Assembly: GCA_951812925.1 (NCBI GenBank)
Contig: OX638371.1
Coordinates: 82,655,697 to 82,719,696 of the forward strand
DNA length: 64,000 bases
Reading direction: 5' to 3'
Source: Calliopum simillimum
Lineage: Eukaryota > Arthropoda > Insecta > Diptera > Lauxaniidae
Shown here: positions 42,801-56,000 of the stretch, one piece after another
Layout: every line of letters starts with the position of its first letter
How positions within the stretch are numbered: the stretch's first letter is position 1
The notes under the pieces: generated by a model
Told to the model about the DNA's origin: nothing
Seen by the model: the letters and a program-made list of their open reading frames with translations, nothing else
Databases searched by the model: none
Translations under genes and position numbers: made by a program

Positions 42801-45800
42801 TTTTGAGTATTTTCAGTTTTTTAATTTTTGTTCTTTATCCTGATGAGATATTTATCTAAAAGTGAATCAGAATAAAGGTAAATTGTTTCCTTTACTGAAT
42901 GACATAAAATTTATTGTTTTGTTTTATGTATTTTGTGTTTTATTTAAAAAAGAAAGATGGGTGGTCCATATTTCCCTCCCTTACCCTACGAGTTACAACA
43001 TTAACAACTTCCAGAACAATTATATGTGGAACAGATTAACCCATTTAACCCAGTTTTTGGAGAAAATGGTCAAAAAGGCTCTCAAAAATATGTTATAATG
43101 GGTTAAGATGATTTCATGGTAACCTTGGAACAACAATTTTTATCCAAAATTAAGTTTTAGACTTCTACAGAAGGATGGAATTTCGAAAATACGTTTCTTG
43201 CGGGTATTTCATCAAAAAAAAAACCAAAAATAAACTGCTTTTCAAAATCTAAGTTTGGTAAAATACCAAGAATGAAATCAATGTTGTTTGAAAGTATGAG
43301 ATTTTCTAAGAAAAAAAAAAATTTTTTTTGTTTGTTTTACAGTTGCAAATTTTACATGGAGACCATTTTATGTTTTTCTGAAATGGTTTCACTGAAATCC
43401 TTATTAAATTCAAACAAAGTTTTATGAAAAAACAAAAGAAAATCATCACAAAAACTAGTGCAGTCTACTAGTCATCTTCATTGACAAATCTGTTAGACTT
43501 TTTTGATATAAATGTACATAAAACAGATTACTTACCCTTTCTGGCGTACAGGGCTGAAAAAAAAAAATCAAATAAATGCCATTTCAATGCTAAAACTTCT
43601 ACTGTTAAGGTTTTATTGTTTGTAATATTTATTGCTTTCTGATGTGTAGAATCATAATACTCGGTTGTGTCAATTTGTTCTTTGAAGAAACTACAACACC
43701 TTGAGCATATCTGTAGTCAAATCGCCGCTTTAGGAAACGTACAACTCCTGGCGTAAAACTATGTATTTTGCATTATAGCATACGTGAACGTACTATAAAG
43801 TTGGAGGTACACAACTTGCGTAACATACGTTTCATGCGGTTGTTACTTTTCATGCCTCAACTAACATTTATACTCGTTTCATACTTTACAAGCTTTAAGA
43901 TACACACCGCGATTGTGATACTTTTCATTTTCACTATAAATCTAATACATTTTTTTATTTTTTTATAATGCGAGCAAATTGTCTTTTTATTTTTGAAGCC
44001 GGCTAACAAAAAATGTTATCTAATTAAAAAATCACAGCCGAAAAATTTTAATCAATTTAAAGCAATCGAAAAATAAGAGCAAAATAATTTTGTTTAAATA
44101 AGAACCTTTTAATATATATGGTGTTATTCGTCCGATTTACACTTTAAAACTTATGTTAATTTTATAATTTTTATGTTCAATATATTACATCAAACCTCTT
44201 TAACCTCTTTCCATAAATCGAGCTTACGTATACGTTCATTAACAACACTTTCCAATGATGACAAATTGTAGAAAAAAATTCAACGTCTTGAAAATAGTGG
44301 CCCTAATTTATAAGTTTTTTATGCAAATACTGTAGCTTGTTAAAATCAATCAATCAGACAACATCAACATTTTTTAAATCCATCCACAGGTTCCCAACTA
44401 ATAGGATTTCCATATAAGATATAACAGCAACTTCTGACGCCTCCCAATGTGCCAAACGGATTCATTTCGAGTCCGTAACGGGTTCATATTTTTGTACTTT
44501 TTATCCGTTACGTTTCCGTTACTGATCCGTTTACGGGAGAAGTTCATAAAAAAAAAAGCAAATCGCTTTTTCCACGTTTATGGATCCGCTTCGAAACCGT
44601 AACGGATTCGCTTTTAATAATGTTAATGCTGCTCATAAAATAAAAAGAAAAATGGTGAAGCGCTTATTTTTAATTAAAACAAAAAACACAAAAAAAAAAA
44701 ATTACCAACCCCGTCTGGGAGGCGAACCCATGCTCCCCGGGTATTATTTTTCAAACACTAAGCGTTCGACAACTAGGCTATTCGCCAATATTATGTAGAC
44801 TTATCTGATGTTGAGATTTAAAGTTTGTAAATTAAACAAATTTCTGTTGTATTCTGTGTTCTTTCTCTTCCCTTCTTTTGATAAAAAATATTACATACTC
44901 AAATTTAGAATCAAAAACATTCCTTCAAACAGAGGGTTGAAAAGTTTTTAAAAAATCATACACAATAAAATAACAAGATAAAAAAAAACAAATCGAAAAT
45001 GCTTATCATCATTAATATTAATTAAAGCAAATTCGTTTTGAGTTCGTATTTGAAGTATTTACAGATTCGAAATGGATTCTGCCAGGTTCGAATCCTACCA
45101 CAGGTGCAATTTTATCCTTTATTTTTCTTACGTTTATTTCTTTTTGTTTTTTAAAATATACATCATTAACATTTTTAAAAGCGAATCCGTTTTGAATTCG
45201 TTTTTACAATATTATGTAGAAAGTTTAAGTGTGTACCGCCGGCGGTACACATGGCACTCAACGTGTTAAACACAGCATTATTATTAAAAGCAAATCCGTT
45301 TTGAATGTTTTGATGTACGTTACGGGTTCGAAATGGATCCGTTAGCGCGGATTACGTTTTTTAGCCCTTTATGAACTCGTATCGGGTTCGAAACGGATCC
45401 TAATCCGTTTTTGTGCACATTGGGCTGTATCTCCAAAAACTAAAGTCCAAACAAAATTTGGCACAAACTCAAATCCAATTCAGACTAAATACTACAGTTT
45501 CCCGACAATTTAGTTTGTCGTGTAAACCAGCTCTTAATGTGCTGCAAAACTGTCAAAATGGTTTTTTGTTAATGGTTAGAGCAGACGCTATACTTACTTC
45601 TAATCTGGAGTTAACTGCTACATCCTGCTATGAAAAAGTAAATTCATCACCATTAAGAAACAAATAATGAAAAATAATAAGGGTATTCCTTGAAACGTGA
45701 TAACTCTTAAGCCCATGAGTCCGTAAAATTTAAGAGCTTGTTTCTGTAAACGCACCTTTTTGCAAATTTTTAAACAAGTGCGTAAATAGCTTGTTTTACA

Positions 45801-48800
45801 GTTTGAACAGAGGTTTATTATTTTTTGCATTTTTCTCGTATTTGTTCGAACTGGATATATGTGGTTTTGCATATTTTGTCTCTTTTGCAGTATGCGCTTT
45901 TGTTGTTTTTATTCTTTTGCGTTATATAAAATTCTTGCCATTCAATTTTTGAACTTAACAGTGAACAGTTTTAACTTCGTAGATTTGCAAGGCTGTTTAC
46001 AAGTCAAATTTGACTCGAAAAGCTACGAGGCACGCATTAACTACGCTTCATACCAGTTTTGACAGTTCTTTTATGAGGCTCGAAAACTTACGAGTTTGAG
46101 GTCTTTGAGGCATTTACACGTTTTAAGGAATACCCTCATTGATCAATACGTGTACATACGTTGCATGGTGGTGCTGATGTGTTTCGTGAATGTGAACTTT
46201 CTCCTTCTGTACTTGAATCAAAGGTTAATTGGGTATACTTAAAAAAAAGAAGTTGTTATACTAATTATTTACAAAATTATATTCACTTAGTGTAAGTGAC
46301 GATGCTTTTTTTGGCATATCCTTAAACATCTGTTATGTAGTCGTAGCTTTTAAATTAAGTTGTTGAAAATTGTTTCCACTTCTTCCCAAAAGGGAATCAT
46401 TCTTTAGAAAATGCTTAAAGGTCTGTCTGTCCGTCAGGCTGGCTGGCTGTCAGGCTGTCTGTGGAAATACTTTTACGGGAAAACTAAGCAAGATAATTCA
46501 ATGAAATTTGAAACAGAGGCTTTGCCGTAAAAGTTAGCTCGAGGGATTGAAAAAGAGCGAAATCGGTCAAAAGACACGCCCACCGCCCATTCAAAAAATA
46601 TATTCAAAATGCAATAAGAGCATTATTTGCAATAACAGACGCAAAATAAACATAAAAACTAGAGATAGTAAGTATAAGCTCTAAGCAAACACCAGGTGAA
46701 TTCGGACTAGAGGGCGTGGCACCCCCCATGTAACCCAACCACATTTTACTCAAACACTAAAAACATTAATTACAAGCTCTGAGCAAAAACTAGGCAAACT
46801 CGGACAGGAGGCTGTGGTTGGCTCCCATATCGTCGGGTTAAAACTAAAACTAGACATCTAAATTTTTCATGTTTTGAGAAAAAAGCGTCTTAAATTTTTT
46901 GAAATTCGTTTTTTATATGGGATTTTCTAGTTTTATGCTTTTTATCCTTTACATAAAATTGGATGGGGACTGTATTTCAAAAAACTTATAAGACTACGGC
47001 ATAGAGCCGTTTTTTCTTCATGTTTTTGTGTACTTAACTCAAAGCATCAATATATCGTCGGTGCTTACGAAGAAAATCTTCCAACCGAAAGTTGCGGCGA
47101 AGAAAATCTTTCTTTTGAAATTGCGGCGAAAAAAATCTTTTTTGTAATATGCGGACAAGAAAATCACTTTTTATAAAATGCGGCGAAGAAAATCACTTTT
47201 TACAAAATGCGGTGAAGAAAATCACTTTTTGAAAAAATATTTTTTTCAGAGATATTTTTCCTATTCCTTTTTTCGAAAAAATTTGCATTAAAGAGTGATT
47301 TTTTACGCTGCATTTTTAAAAAAGAGATTTTCTTCGCCGCATTTTGTAAAAAGTGATTTTCTTGTCCGCATTCGCGCAAAAAAGATATTTTTCGCCGCAG
47401 TTTGAAAAAAAGGATTTTCTTGTCCGCATTTAAAGCAGAGATAGGCTTCGTAAGCACCGGCGATATGTAGATGTCAAGTTCTAGTTTTAACCCGACAAAA
47501 GTTTCAAAAAGCTGTACTGAAAGCGTTTGCTAAGATAATAAAATCAAATTTCGTGCAGATATTGGGAATAGTTAGTGCAAGATCTAAGCAAAAACTAAGT
47601 GAATTCAATCAAAATTTTAAAATACTGCAGTGTAGAGTATATTATATTTTGGCCAGGCCAAAGGTTACACCCTTACTAGTTTTAGCTATAATCGATACAT
47701 TTTGGTATCGGTTCATTTTTAATGTGTAAATGATCACTAGAGAAAATGGACTTGTTTGAAAACTTAAACATTACAAGTCAAGCTGAAACTTCGAGCAAAG
47801 ATTTATTTTTCTAAAATTGAATGGGTTTTTTTGAAAGTGGAATAAGTCCACTTTTTCATAAACTGAGATATTAAAGGGTTTGCGTACGACTTAATTTAAA
47901 AATATTGGTAAGCGTTATTAAACCGGTGTTAATTGTTTATCACTGTAAATTAATCAAATTTTGTTATGCTGTAAAAGTTTTTACAAGTGTAATAGAAAAT
48001 AGTTGAGTTATTTTGGTCCGAATGGACTTATTCCACTTTCATTTGTAATAAATTTAAAAATTTGTTATACTTTTGTATGACTTATTCCATTTTTACTCAC
48101 AAAATATTTTGTAAATTAAAGCAAAGGAAAATTAAAACTTAGAAAAATTTTACTTTCAAACCTTTTGTTGTTTCTTTTCTTTTCTTTTTGCTCCAGTAGG
48201 GCTCTGAAAATTAGTTACAGCAACAACAAAAACAAAAAGTTCATATCGGACCTACTTTCGGAGATATAGCCTTTGGAAGATTGAGATATATCTTTTATAA
48301 AAATTATTATAAGTTGGGAATCCCTGAAAAGATTTTAATAATATTAGTGTCATACAAAAGATATGTTAACTTTCTACAAAATCAACCTTCGAAAAATTTT
48401 AATCCGAGTCGTGGTTTTAGAGATATTGCAGATTTTCAGAAGTTTTTACCATTTTTTTTTTTTAAAACCATTTTTTTTCCAAAAAGTGTATCATTAATGC
48501 ATAGTTTTAGTAACATTTTATAAAAGCCCAATTTATTTGCTTTCATTTGACATGTAATTTGTACCTGATTTCCTGCACTATCTACTTTTTTAAAGGAAAA
48601 CAAAAAAGTGAACCAAAGAAATTTTCATGAAATTTAGGAAAAAATTACAAGAGCAACAATAATACCAACTACAAAAATAACAATAACAACAATAAAAACA
48701 ACAATTACGATGTTTTTAGATAGTTTTTGATTAATTCCGTTTCCTGTAGACTCTTCCGATGTTTTCCAATAACTTACTTTTTTGTTTTCCTATAAAAAAA

Positions 48801-51800
48801 ATATGTAATGCAAGAACTCAAGTACAAATTACATGTCAGATGAAAGGTAATAAATTGGGCTTTTATAATATGTTACTAAAATTATGCATTAATAATACAA
48901 TTTTCGGAAAAATAGTGCTTTGAAACAAAAAAAATGGTCAAAATTTCTGAAAATTTGCAATATCTCTAAAACCACCACTCAGATTAAAATTTTTTGCACA
49001 TCAATTTTGTAGCAAATTAACATATCTTACGTATGACTCTAATATCATTAAAATCCTTCCAGGGGTTCCCAACTTATAATAATTCTTATAAAAAATACAT
49101 CTCGATCTTCCGATGGCTATATCTCCGAAGGTAGGTCCGACAAGAACTTTTTGTTTTTGTTGTTGTTGTAACTAATTTTCAGAGCCCTACTTGAGCAAAA
49201 AGAAAAGAAAAGAAACAACAAAAGTTTTGAAAGTAAAATTTTTCCAAGTTTTAATTTTCCTTTGCTTTAATTTACAAAATATTTTGTGAGTAAAAATGGA
49301 ATAAGTCATACAAAAGTATAACAAATTTTTAAATTTATTATAAATGAAAGTGGAATAAGTCCATTCGGACCAAAAAAACTCAACTATTTTCTATTACACT
49401 TGTAAAAATTTTTACAGCATAACAAAATTTGATTAATTTACAGTGATAAACAATTAACACCGGTTTAATAACGCTTGCCAATATTTTTAAATTGATTTAA
49501 AAGCAAAATCTTCTACATAGCAGTAGATGAAAAAATGGACTTATTCCACTTTCAAAAAAATCATTTTTGTAAAAATGTTTTTCATGAAAAGTTCTTTTGG
49601 GTAATTTTTGATGAAATCGTGGTCTAACGAGTCTGTAATTTTTAGTATAAAAAGAGGACATATATAGCTAGCTATAACTACCATAAACTCAATTTTTCCC
49701 GAATTGGACTTATTCCACTTTCAAATAAACCCATTCAATTAGTTGTTATGTCTGCTTTTCTTAACTTGTTTTCAAACTCGAGAAACAAACCATAAAATAT
49801 AATGGTTTTCAAATCGATACATACCCAATTTAATGGTGGTGATGTATTCCTTAAAAATGATTCACGATAACCCATATTTGGAGCAACTTGTGGAGCCTAA
49901 AAAAGAAAAAAGTTGAAGTCAAGTAAAAAAAAAAAAAAAAATAGAAAAATTATAAATAAATTGCTGCTTCTCTCACTACACTTTAGTATATTACTTACTT
50001 GGTCCGGAATTGAGGTAATTCGTCCCTAAAATAAAAGAAGTACAAAAAAAAATTATTAATAAATTGCCATACCTTAAGTGTTATGCTGCTTATTTACAGA
50101 ATTATGTTCACTAATGGTGATTTCGTTTCTCAAAAAAATTCTGCATTTTTTCTGTTCTATTGTAAACAAGAACAGGTCAACATTTTACGAGTTCAGGTCA
50201 AAATTGAAAAAGTTCTGCATCTTTAGAGCGTAGAATTTTTAGTCAAGAAAAGAAAACGCTATAAGAGTTAGTTGCGATGCTGCTTTTTGGCATAGCCTGT
50301 TATGTAGTTCTAATTTTTAAAATAAGTTAAATCACAATCACTGATTAGGGTTTTTTACTATAGTTTAGGTAATATTCAAGCGATTAGTAGATTTTTCTGA
50401 GGAATAGACTCAAGCACACGAGCTTAGCAAATATTTCTGTTTACGTGGAAATGTAAACTCACCCGTCTTAAACCTTTATAAATAAAAGAAAAATGTATGT
50501 ACCCTTTGTGAATCTTTACAAAAATCCATGTTTTTTATCTAAACTATGGCAACCCTACCAATCTATCTTCAGCATTTGATACCTGACTGCCGAAAATATA
50601 GCCGTCTCGTTCGTTCTGATGTAAAAACCATTGCTGGCAATATTCGACCAGTTTTTTTGATCAACGAATATAGAAGAAAATTCTGACATTCGTTGAAAAT
50701 TAAGTACACGCGGAAGGTGGAGAATTTACTTAAAACTAAAAAACTTAAATATAATAAATTCTTAAAACCTAAGTAAACCTAAACTTAATTAAAAATAAAG
50801 GTGGGATTCTTAAGCTAACATTAAAGAAAAGTGTTTTGATTGTTCCAAGTGGAGCTAAGCAGTGTTTGTTTTTTATATATGCAATGTGTGTCGTGCAGTG
50901 AGCACGGTGAGACCATTCCATCTTCCTGGATCATCGTCTCCATCATCTCATCGTGTCCACTGCCACAGCACCAGGCTTTGCCATTCTCCGTAGAAGGCCA
51001 ATAGATTTGCATCTCCCGTCAAAAGGGTTCGCCATCTCCGCCTACAGTGTTCAACACAGGTATTGTTACCTTTGAAATTTTTAATATTTAGAAAGTCATA
51101 AAGAAAAAACAAGTTTGGTCCCCGACCAAACAATTCCAAAACTCTTTGCCAGAATGGTCAGAAGCCCATTCGTGACACATGAAACCAAATTTATTTAAAG
51201 TAAGTAGTAGGAATGAAAATTATTTGTTCAATTTAAGTCGATACTTTTTGTTATGGCTTAATATAGAGAAAATGGCATTGCTTGAAACGCTAAACCATTA
51301 CAAGCTGTCGACCTGAAACTTTATAGATTTATCTTTCTAAATTTTAAAATAACTTATTATGTCAACTCTTTCAAAACAGAATAAAGAATAAATGCATCAT
51401 TCTCGAGAACTAAAGCATGAAATAAAATGATTCTCAAATCGATACATACCCAACATGATGGTGGTGATGTGTTCTTTATTTCTGATCCAAATAACGCAGG
51501 ATAATTTGCAGGATAGCCAACTTGTTGTTCCTGAAATAAAAGTATTAAAAAAAACACAAAAAAAAAAAAAAAAATTATTAATAAATTGCAATGCCTTGCT
51601 CAGCTGCTTCTTTTACTACACTTTGGTATATCACTTACTTTATCACATGGAGTTTCTTCTTGGCTCTGTGATTCTTCTTGGCTCTGTGACTCGTCAGCGT
51701 TTAATCTCCTTAAAAGAGCTATTAAATTCACAAAATGAGATTTGAATATCAAATCAACTAAAGAAAAAGTTTAAACAGTATCGAGATAAGACTCACCATT

Positions 51801-53049
51801 AAGCGAAATGTTATCCTGAAAAAGAGAAGTTATGAAGCCAAATGAAATAATAAAAAAAAGTAAAAATCGACTATGTAAAAATAAGAATTCGTTTGCTTGT
51901 TTTTTACTTATGGACTCGGAAACTAACTAACCGATTTGAATAAAATTATCGCAGTATCTTCGTGTTACAACAAGCGGCTCCCGGAAATAACGCCAGAAAA
52001 TTCTACATAAAAAATTATAGCGTTATAGTCCGTGAGCTCTCGTGCAAAAAAAAGATTCATAAAAACAAAATTTTGAGAGTGGGGAAGGATAGTGGTATAA
52101 CGTTTACCGTTCAAGCTATCACAAATTCATGGATTTCAGTTTATAAAGAAATGTATTACCATTACCTTGGTTTTCATACGAATCAAAAGTTTTTATTATG
52201 TCAAAAGTATAAAAAATGCTGTCGTACAAAAATCTTGAAGCGCTTGACGAATCGGACACGCCGAATATGCCAAAATTACGAAATAAAAGAAATTTATTAC
52301 CACAGAGCCAATTTTTGCAGAATTGGTCAATAAAAATATTCAAAATCAAGCGGTTACATTGTCGGATAATTTTATGGGGGGTCTTATTACACAGTGCATC
52401 ACAAAAAATGTCCCTGTTGTCTCATAGTGTTTTTCTGAAAGATAATAAAAAACTAGTAAGGGCGTAAATTTTGGCCTGGCCAAAAATAAATACCCTACAC
52501 TGCAGTATTTTGAAAATTTTGCTTATATGAGAGGTGCCACGCCCTCTTGTCCGAGTACACCCAGTTTTTGTTCAGAGCTTGCATTTATAGTTTTTAGTGT
52601 CAGAGTGAAATTTAGTTGGATTATCTCAAAAAACTTTTTCAGTATAGCATTTTGAAACTTTTGCTTATATGGGAGGTGCCACGCCCCCTTGTACGATTTC
52701 AACCAATTTTTGCTGAGAGCTTTCATTTATAATTTTTAGTGTCTGAGTCGAAGTTGGTTCGAATATCTCAAAAAACGCTTTCAGTATAGCGTTTTGAAGC
52801 TTTTGCTTGCATGGGAGGTGCCACGCCCTCTTGTCCGAATTCGCTCAGTTTTTTATCAGAGCTTGCGCTTACAATTTGTAGTACTTATGTGTATTGTGGT
52901 TGCATTGTCGTGAAAAATACTCCTAAAATTGCATTTTGAATATAATTTTTGTATGGGTGGTAGGCGAGCTAACTTTGACGACGGAGGCAGTGTGCCAAAT
53001 TTCATTGAATTATCTTGCTAAGTTTTCCCAAAAAGTGTATTTCAACACA

Positions 53050-53091
<42 letters not shown>

Positions 53092-56000
53092 CCCAGCCAG
53101 CCAGACAGACAGACGGACATGGCTATATCGACTCAGGAGGTGACGCTGATCAAGAATATATATACTTTTCTATATCTGCCACGCCTCCTTCTCTGCGTTA
53201 CAAACGGAAGGACAAAGTGAATATACCCTGGGTGTAGGGTATAATAAAGAGACACTTGAGGAGTGTTTTTTCAAAAGGGCTTATAACCAAAACGAGGCAA
53301 AAGTAATGTCATACACATTATTTGCATAATAATCGATTAGTGGATAAATCTGACTTTTTTAACTAAATGTAATTAATTTCAAGCCATCAGGTAAACTTTT
53401 CGTGAAAAAAGAACCCAATTTTATTTATTTATAACAAAGTATCAGGCAATTAATATTATGATACTACTTTTGCCTCGTTTTGGTTATAAGCCCTTTTGAA
53501 AAATAACTCCTCACTTATTGTACCGAATATATGTATCAGTGGTTTTTTTCATTTTATGGCACCTCTAAGTTTAAAGTTTGCATTTAATATGAAATTTAGA
53601 GATTTTTTGAAAAAAAAACCATCTGATTCTATACAGAAAAGTATTGCCTCTAGTCAAGTGAACCGTACTGTATATATCTCAATTTTAATTGAAAAATGGA
53701 TATTCTTGGTTTCGCAACTCGTCTTTTCAATTACAAAACGGTTGCCAATAGGCACATATTTAAAGAAAAAAATAAAGTTTAAGTAAAATAAGCAAAATGA
53801 AAAAAAAAAAAAAAAAAAAAATGCAACGCCTCACTACGCTGCTTCTTTTATTACACTTTATTATGTTACTTACTATGTTTTGCGGAGCTCCCGATCCTTC
53901 CGAACATGTGCCGGATTCACCAGTTTGGCCTCTGTTACCCATTAAGTCCAGCAAGTAGTCTATGAAGGTCACAAAATGAGATTTAAATATCAAGCAACTG
54001 AAAAAAAGGCTTCGACATTATCGGGATAAAACTCACCACGAATTGCATTTCCACCGCCCTCCTGAAAAAGAGAAGTTAAATTCCAATGATATAATAAAAA
54101 AAATAAAAATTATTAATAAATTGAAATAGAATGCCAAGGTGCCGTTGCGTCATTGTTCCATCTGATAAGAAATGGTCGAAAGACATTATAGACGTCTGAA
54201 CACAACTTACATATCGTCGACCTTAATTCTAATACGATGTAAGTCAAAATTATCTACTATTCAGGAGCCGAAGAAAAGCGAAATCAAATAGATTCCTAAT
54301 TTATTTTTTTAAGCCTTATTTTGCGAAAATGGACGGGAAGCAAAAAAAATGTCATATGCATATCATATATATGCATATCTCGTGAGAAACCTGCCTTTTG
54401 TGGACTTATTCCACTTTCAAAAAAACCCATCCATGAAGAGATTTATTTTTCTTAATAAGCATCTGCTTTTACTGCAATTTTGTATAAAAACGATTTACAA
54501 ATGTACTTATATTACTTACTTGGTTATATAAAGGTACTTCTGAGTACCGGGTTCTTCCGGACATGATAGTGGAAGTGATGTTTCAGCTTGGTGCAACAAA
54601 AGGTTAACTATTAAAATCACAAAATGATATCCAGTAGATCGAACCGTTTATATTTCATTAGCACTGAAATGTAAAAAAAAAAATTGCATTAAATCTTTGT
54701 TTTTACGAAATACTAAAAGCGATAGTTAACTTCTTGTTACACCAAGGATTCTAAGTGCTTTACATAATGTATGCATAAGAACATATACCATTGATAAGGA
54801 AAATTATATTTTTTGAATGACACAAATTTTGTTTAAATGGTTTTTATCTATACACGAAGGTTTTCGAAGGTTACCCGTAGGTTTCATAATGAAAATAAAG
54901 AATGCCAAGGTATACTAGAGCGTAAACATGCATGGCGTACTATCGACAAGCCTTATCTAGTTCATTCCCCTGAACATCCGAAGGTTTCTTAGTCAAAATG
55001 TAGAATGTTTAGGTTCTCGACACATCCTAACTTGAACGTTAAAAAAATACGGATTTTTGCTTATTCTGAAGTCTGGTAATTTGTTTACATGAAACCTGAA
55101 AGAATTATTACATTTTATGTATTTCATTTCGAATTAAACCAGTATCTGTTTGAAGTTATCGTGATTTAATCAAATAAATTTGCATAAGTTGTCTTAACTT
55201 AACTTACCTCGTCATCATCTTGACAGAACGACTATTTTTATTAATAAAATAAAATAAAATAAAATAAATTATTTATTTAAAGAATATTGAAGTGGAATAA
55301 TCTAGTAAGTGATAAGCCGCCAAAAAGGAGTTAACCGACACAATTTCAGATTTTGTTTTTTTTTTTTAAATTCTGAAAGAGGGTTCTTAAAAGTGGACAT
55401 TTTTTAGGTCGTAATTGAACAGAAACCACATCAAGCTGAGATTTTACTTATAACAACGTTTCGCAATCTCTTAGTGACCTTAAAGAAAATTGAAAAAAGT
55501 TTCAGCTCACTTTTTTGAAACCCACTTTGAGATTTTTGAGCGTAATCGTGGCAATTAAGGCAAAAAAGTTTTTTCTGTAAGATTTTGATGAGAGATATTT
55601 CATTTTCTTCAGAAATTTACGCTGATCTTAAATTCGAAAGAATTTTTTATTTTTTTTTTTTCTTTCTTTCAAATCAGCGTAAGTTCCTGAAGAAAATGAA
55701 GTATCTCCCATCAAAATCCTTTAGAAAACCAATTTGGCGCGGACGTGCGATGAGCTATGTGAGAACCCAGACCTTTTTTTTCTTGTAGCGCAGTGTTATT
55801 CAAGTGAACCTTCTACGGTATAATTTGGTTTTTTGTCGTTTAGTCTTTTTGACGGCTTGGATTCGATATACTGAAGTATGTATGTATGTACATAATGGGT
55901 TTGAATGTATATAAAAATATGAGGTCCATAAAGTGAGCCATACAGGTGTGACAAATTTCGATGTTTTCTGGTTGGGAATTTGGAGCAATTTTCGAGCTTT

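Noticed and set aside
47200..47457. 85-codon minus-strand ORF with repeated QENHFLQNAAKKISFL-like units
   Set aside because: It follows the ~30-bp array in the foldback element; the periodic protein is a by-product of DNA repeats.
48776..48800. A 12-nt exon candidate (ENKK) with a good GTAAGT donor
   Set aside because: It lies within the arm of the 47816-49738 palindrome and is mirrored at about 48595; it belongs to the inserted element.
50470..50490. An 11-nt exon candidate with GTGAGT donor
   Set aside because: Length 3n+2 with no 3n+1 partner and no paralogue.
53050..53106. CCAG repeat as a possible CRISPR-like or coding repeat
   Set aside because: Simple 4-bp microsatellite inside a dispersed repeat; no spacers. 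The proline/alanine/serine ORF over it is an artefact.
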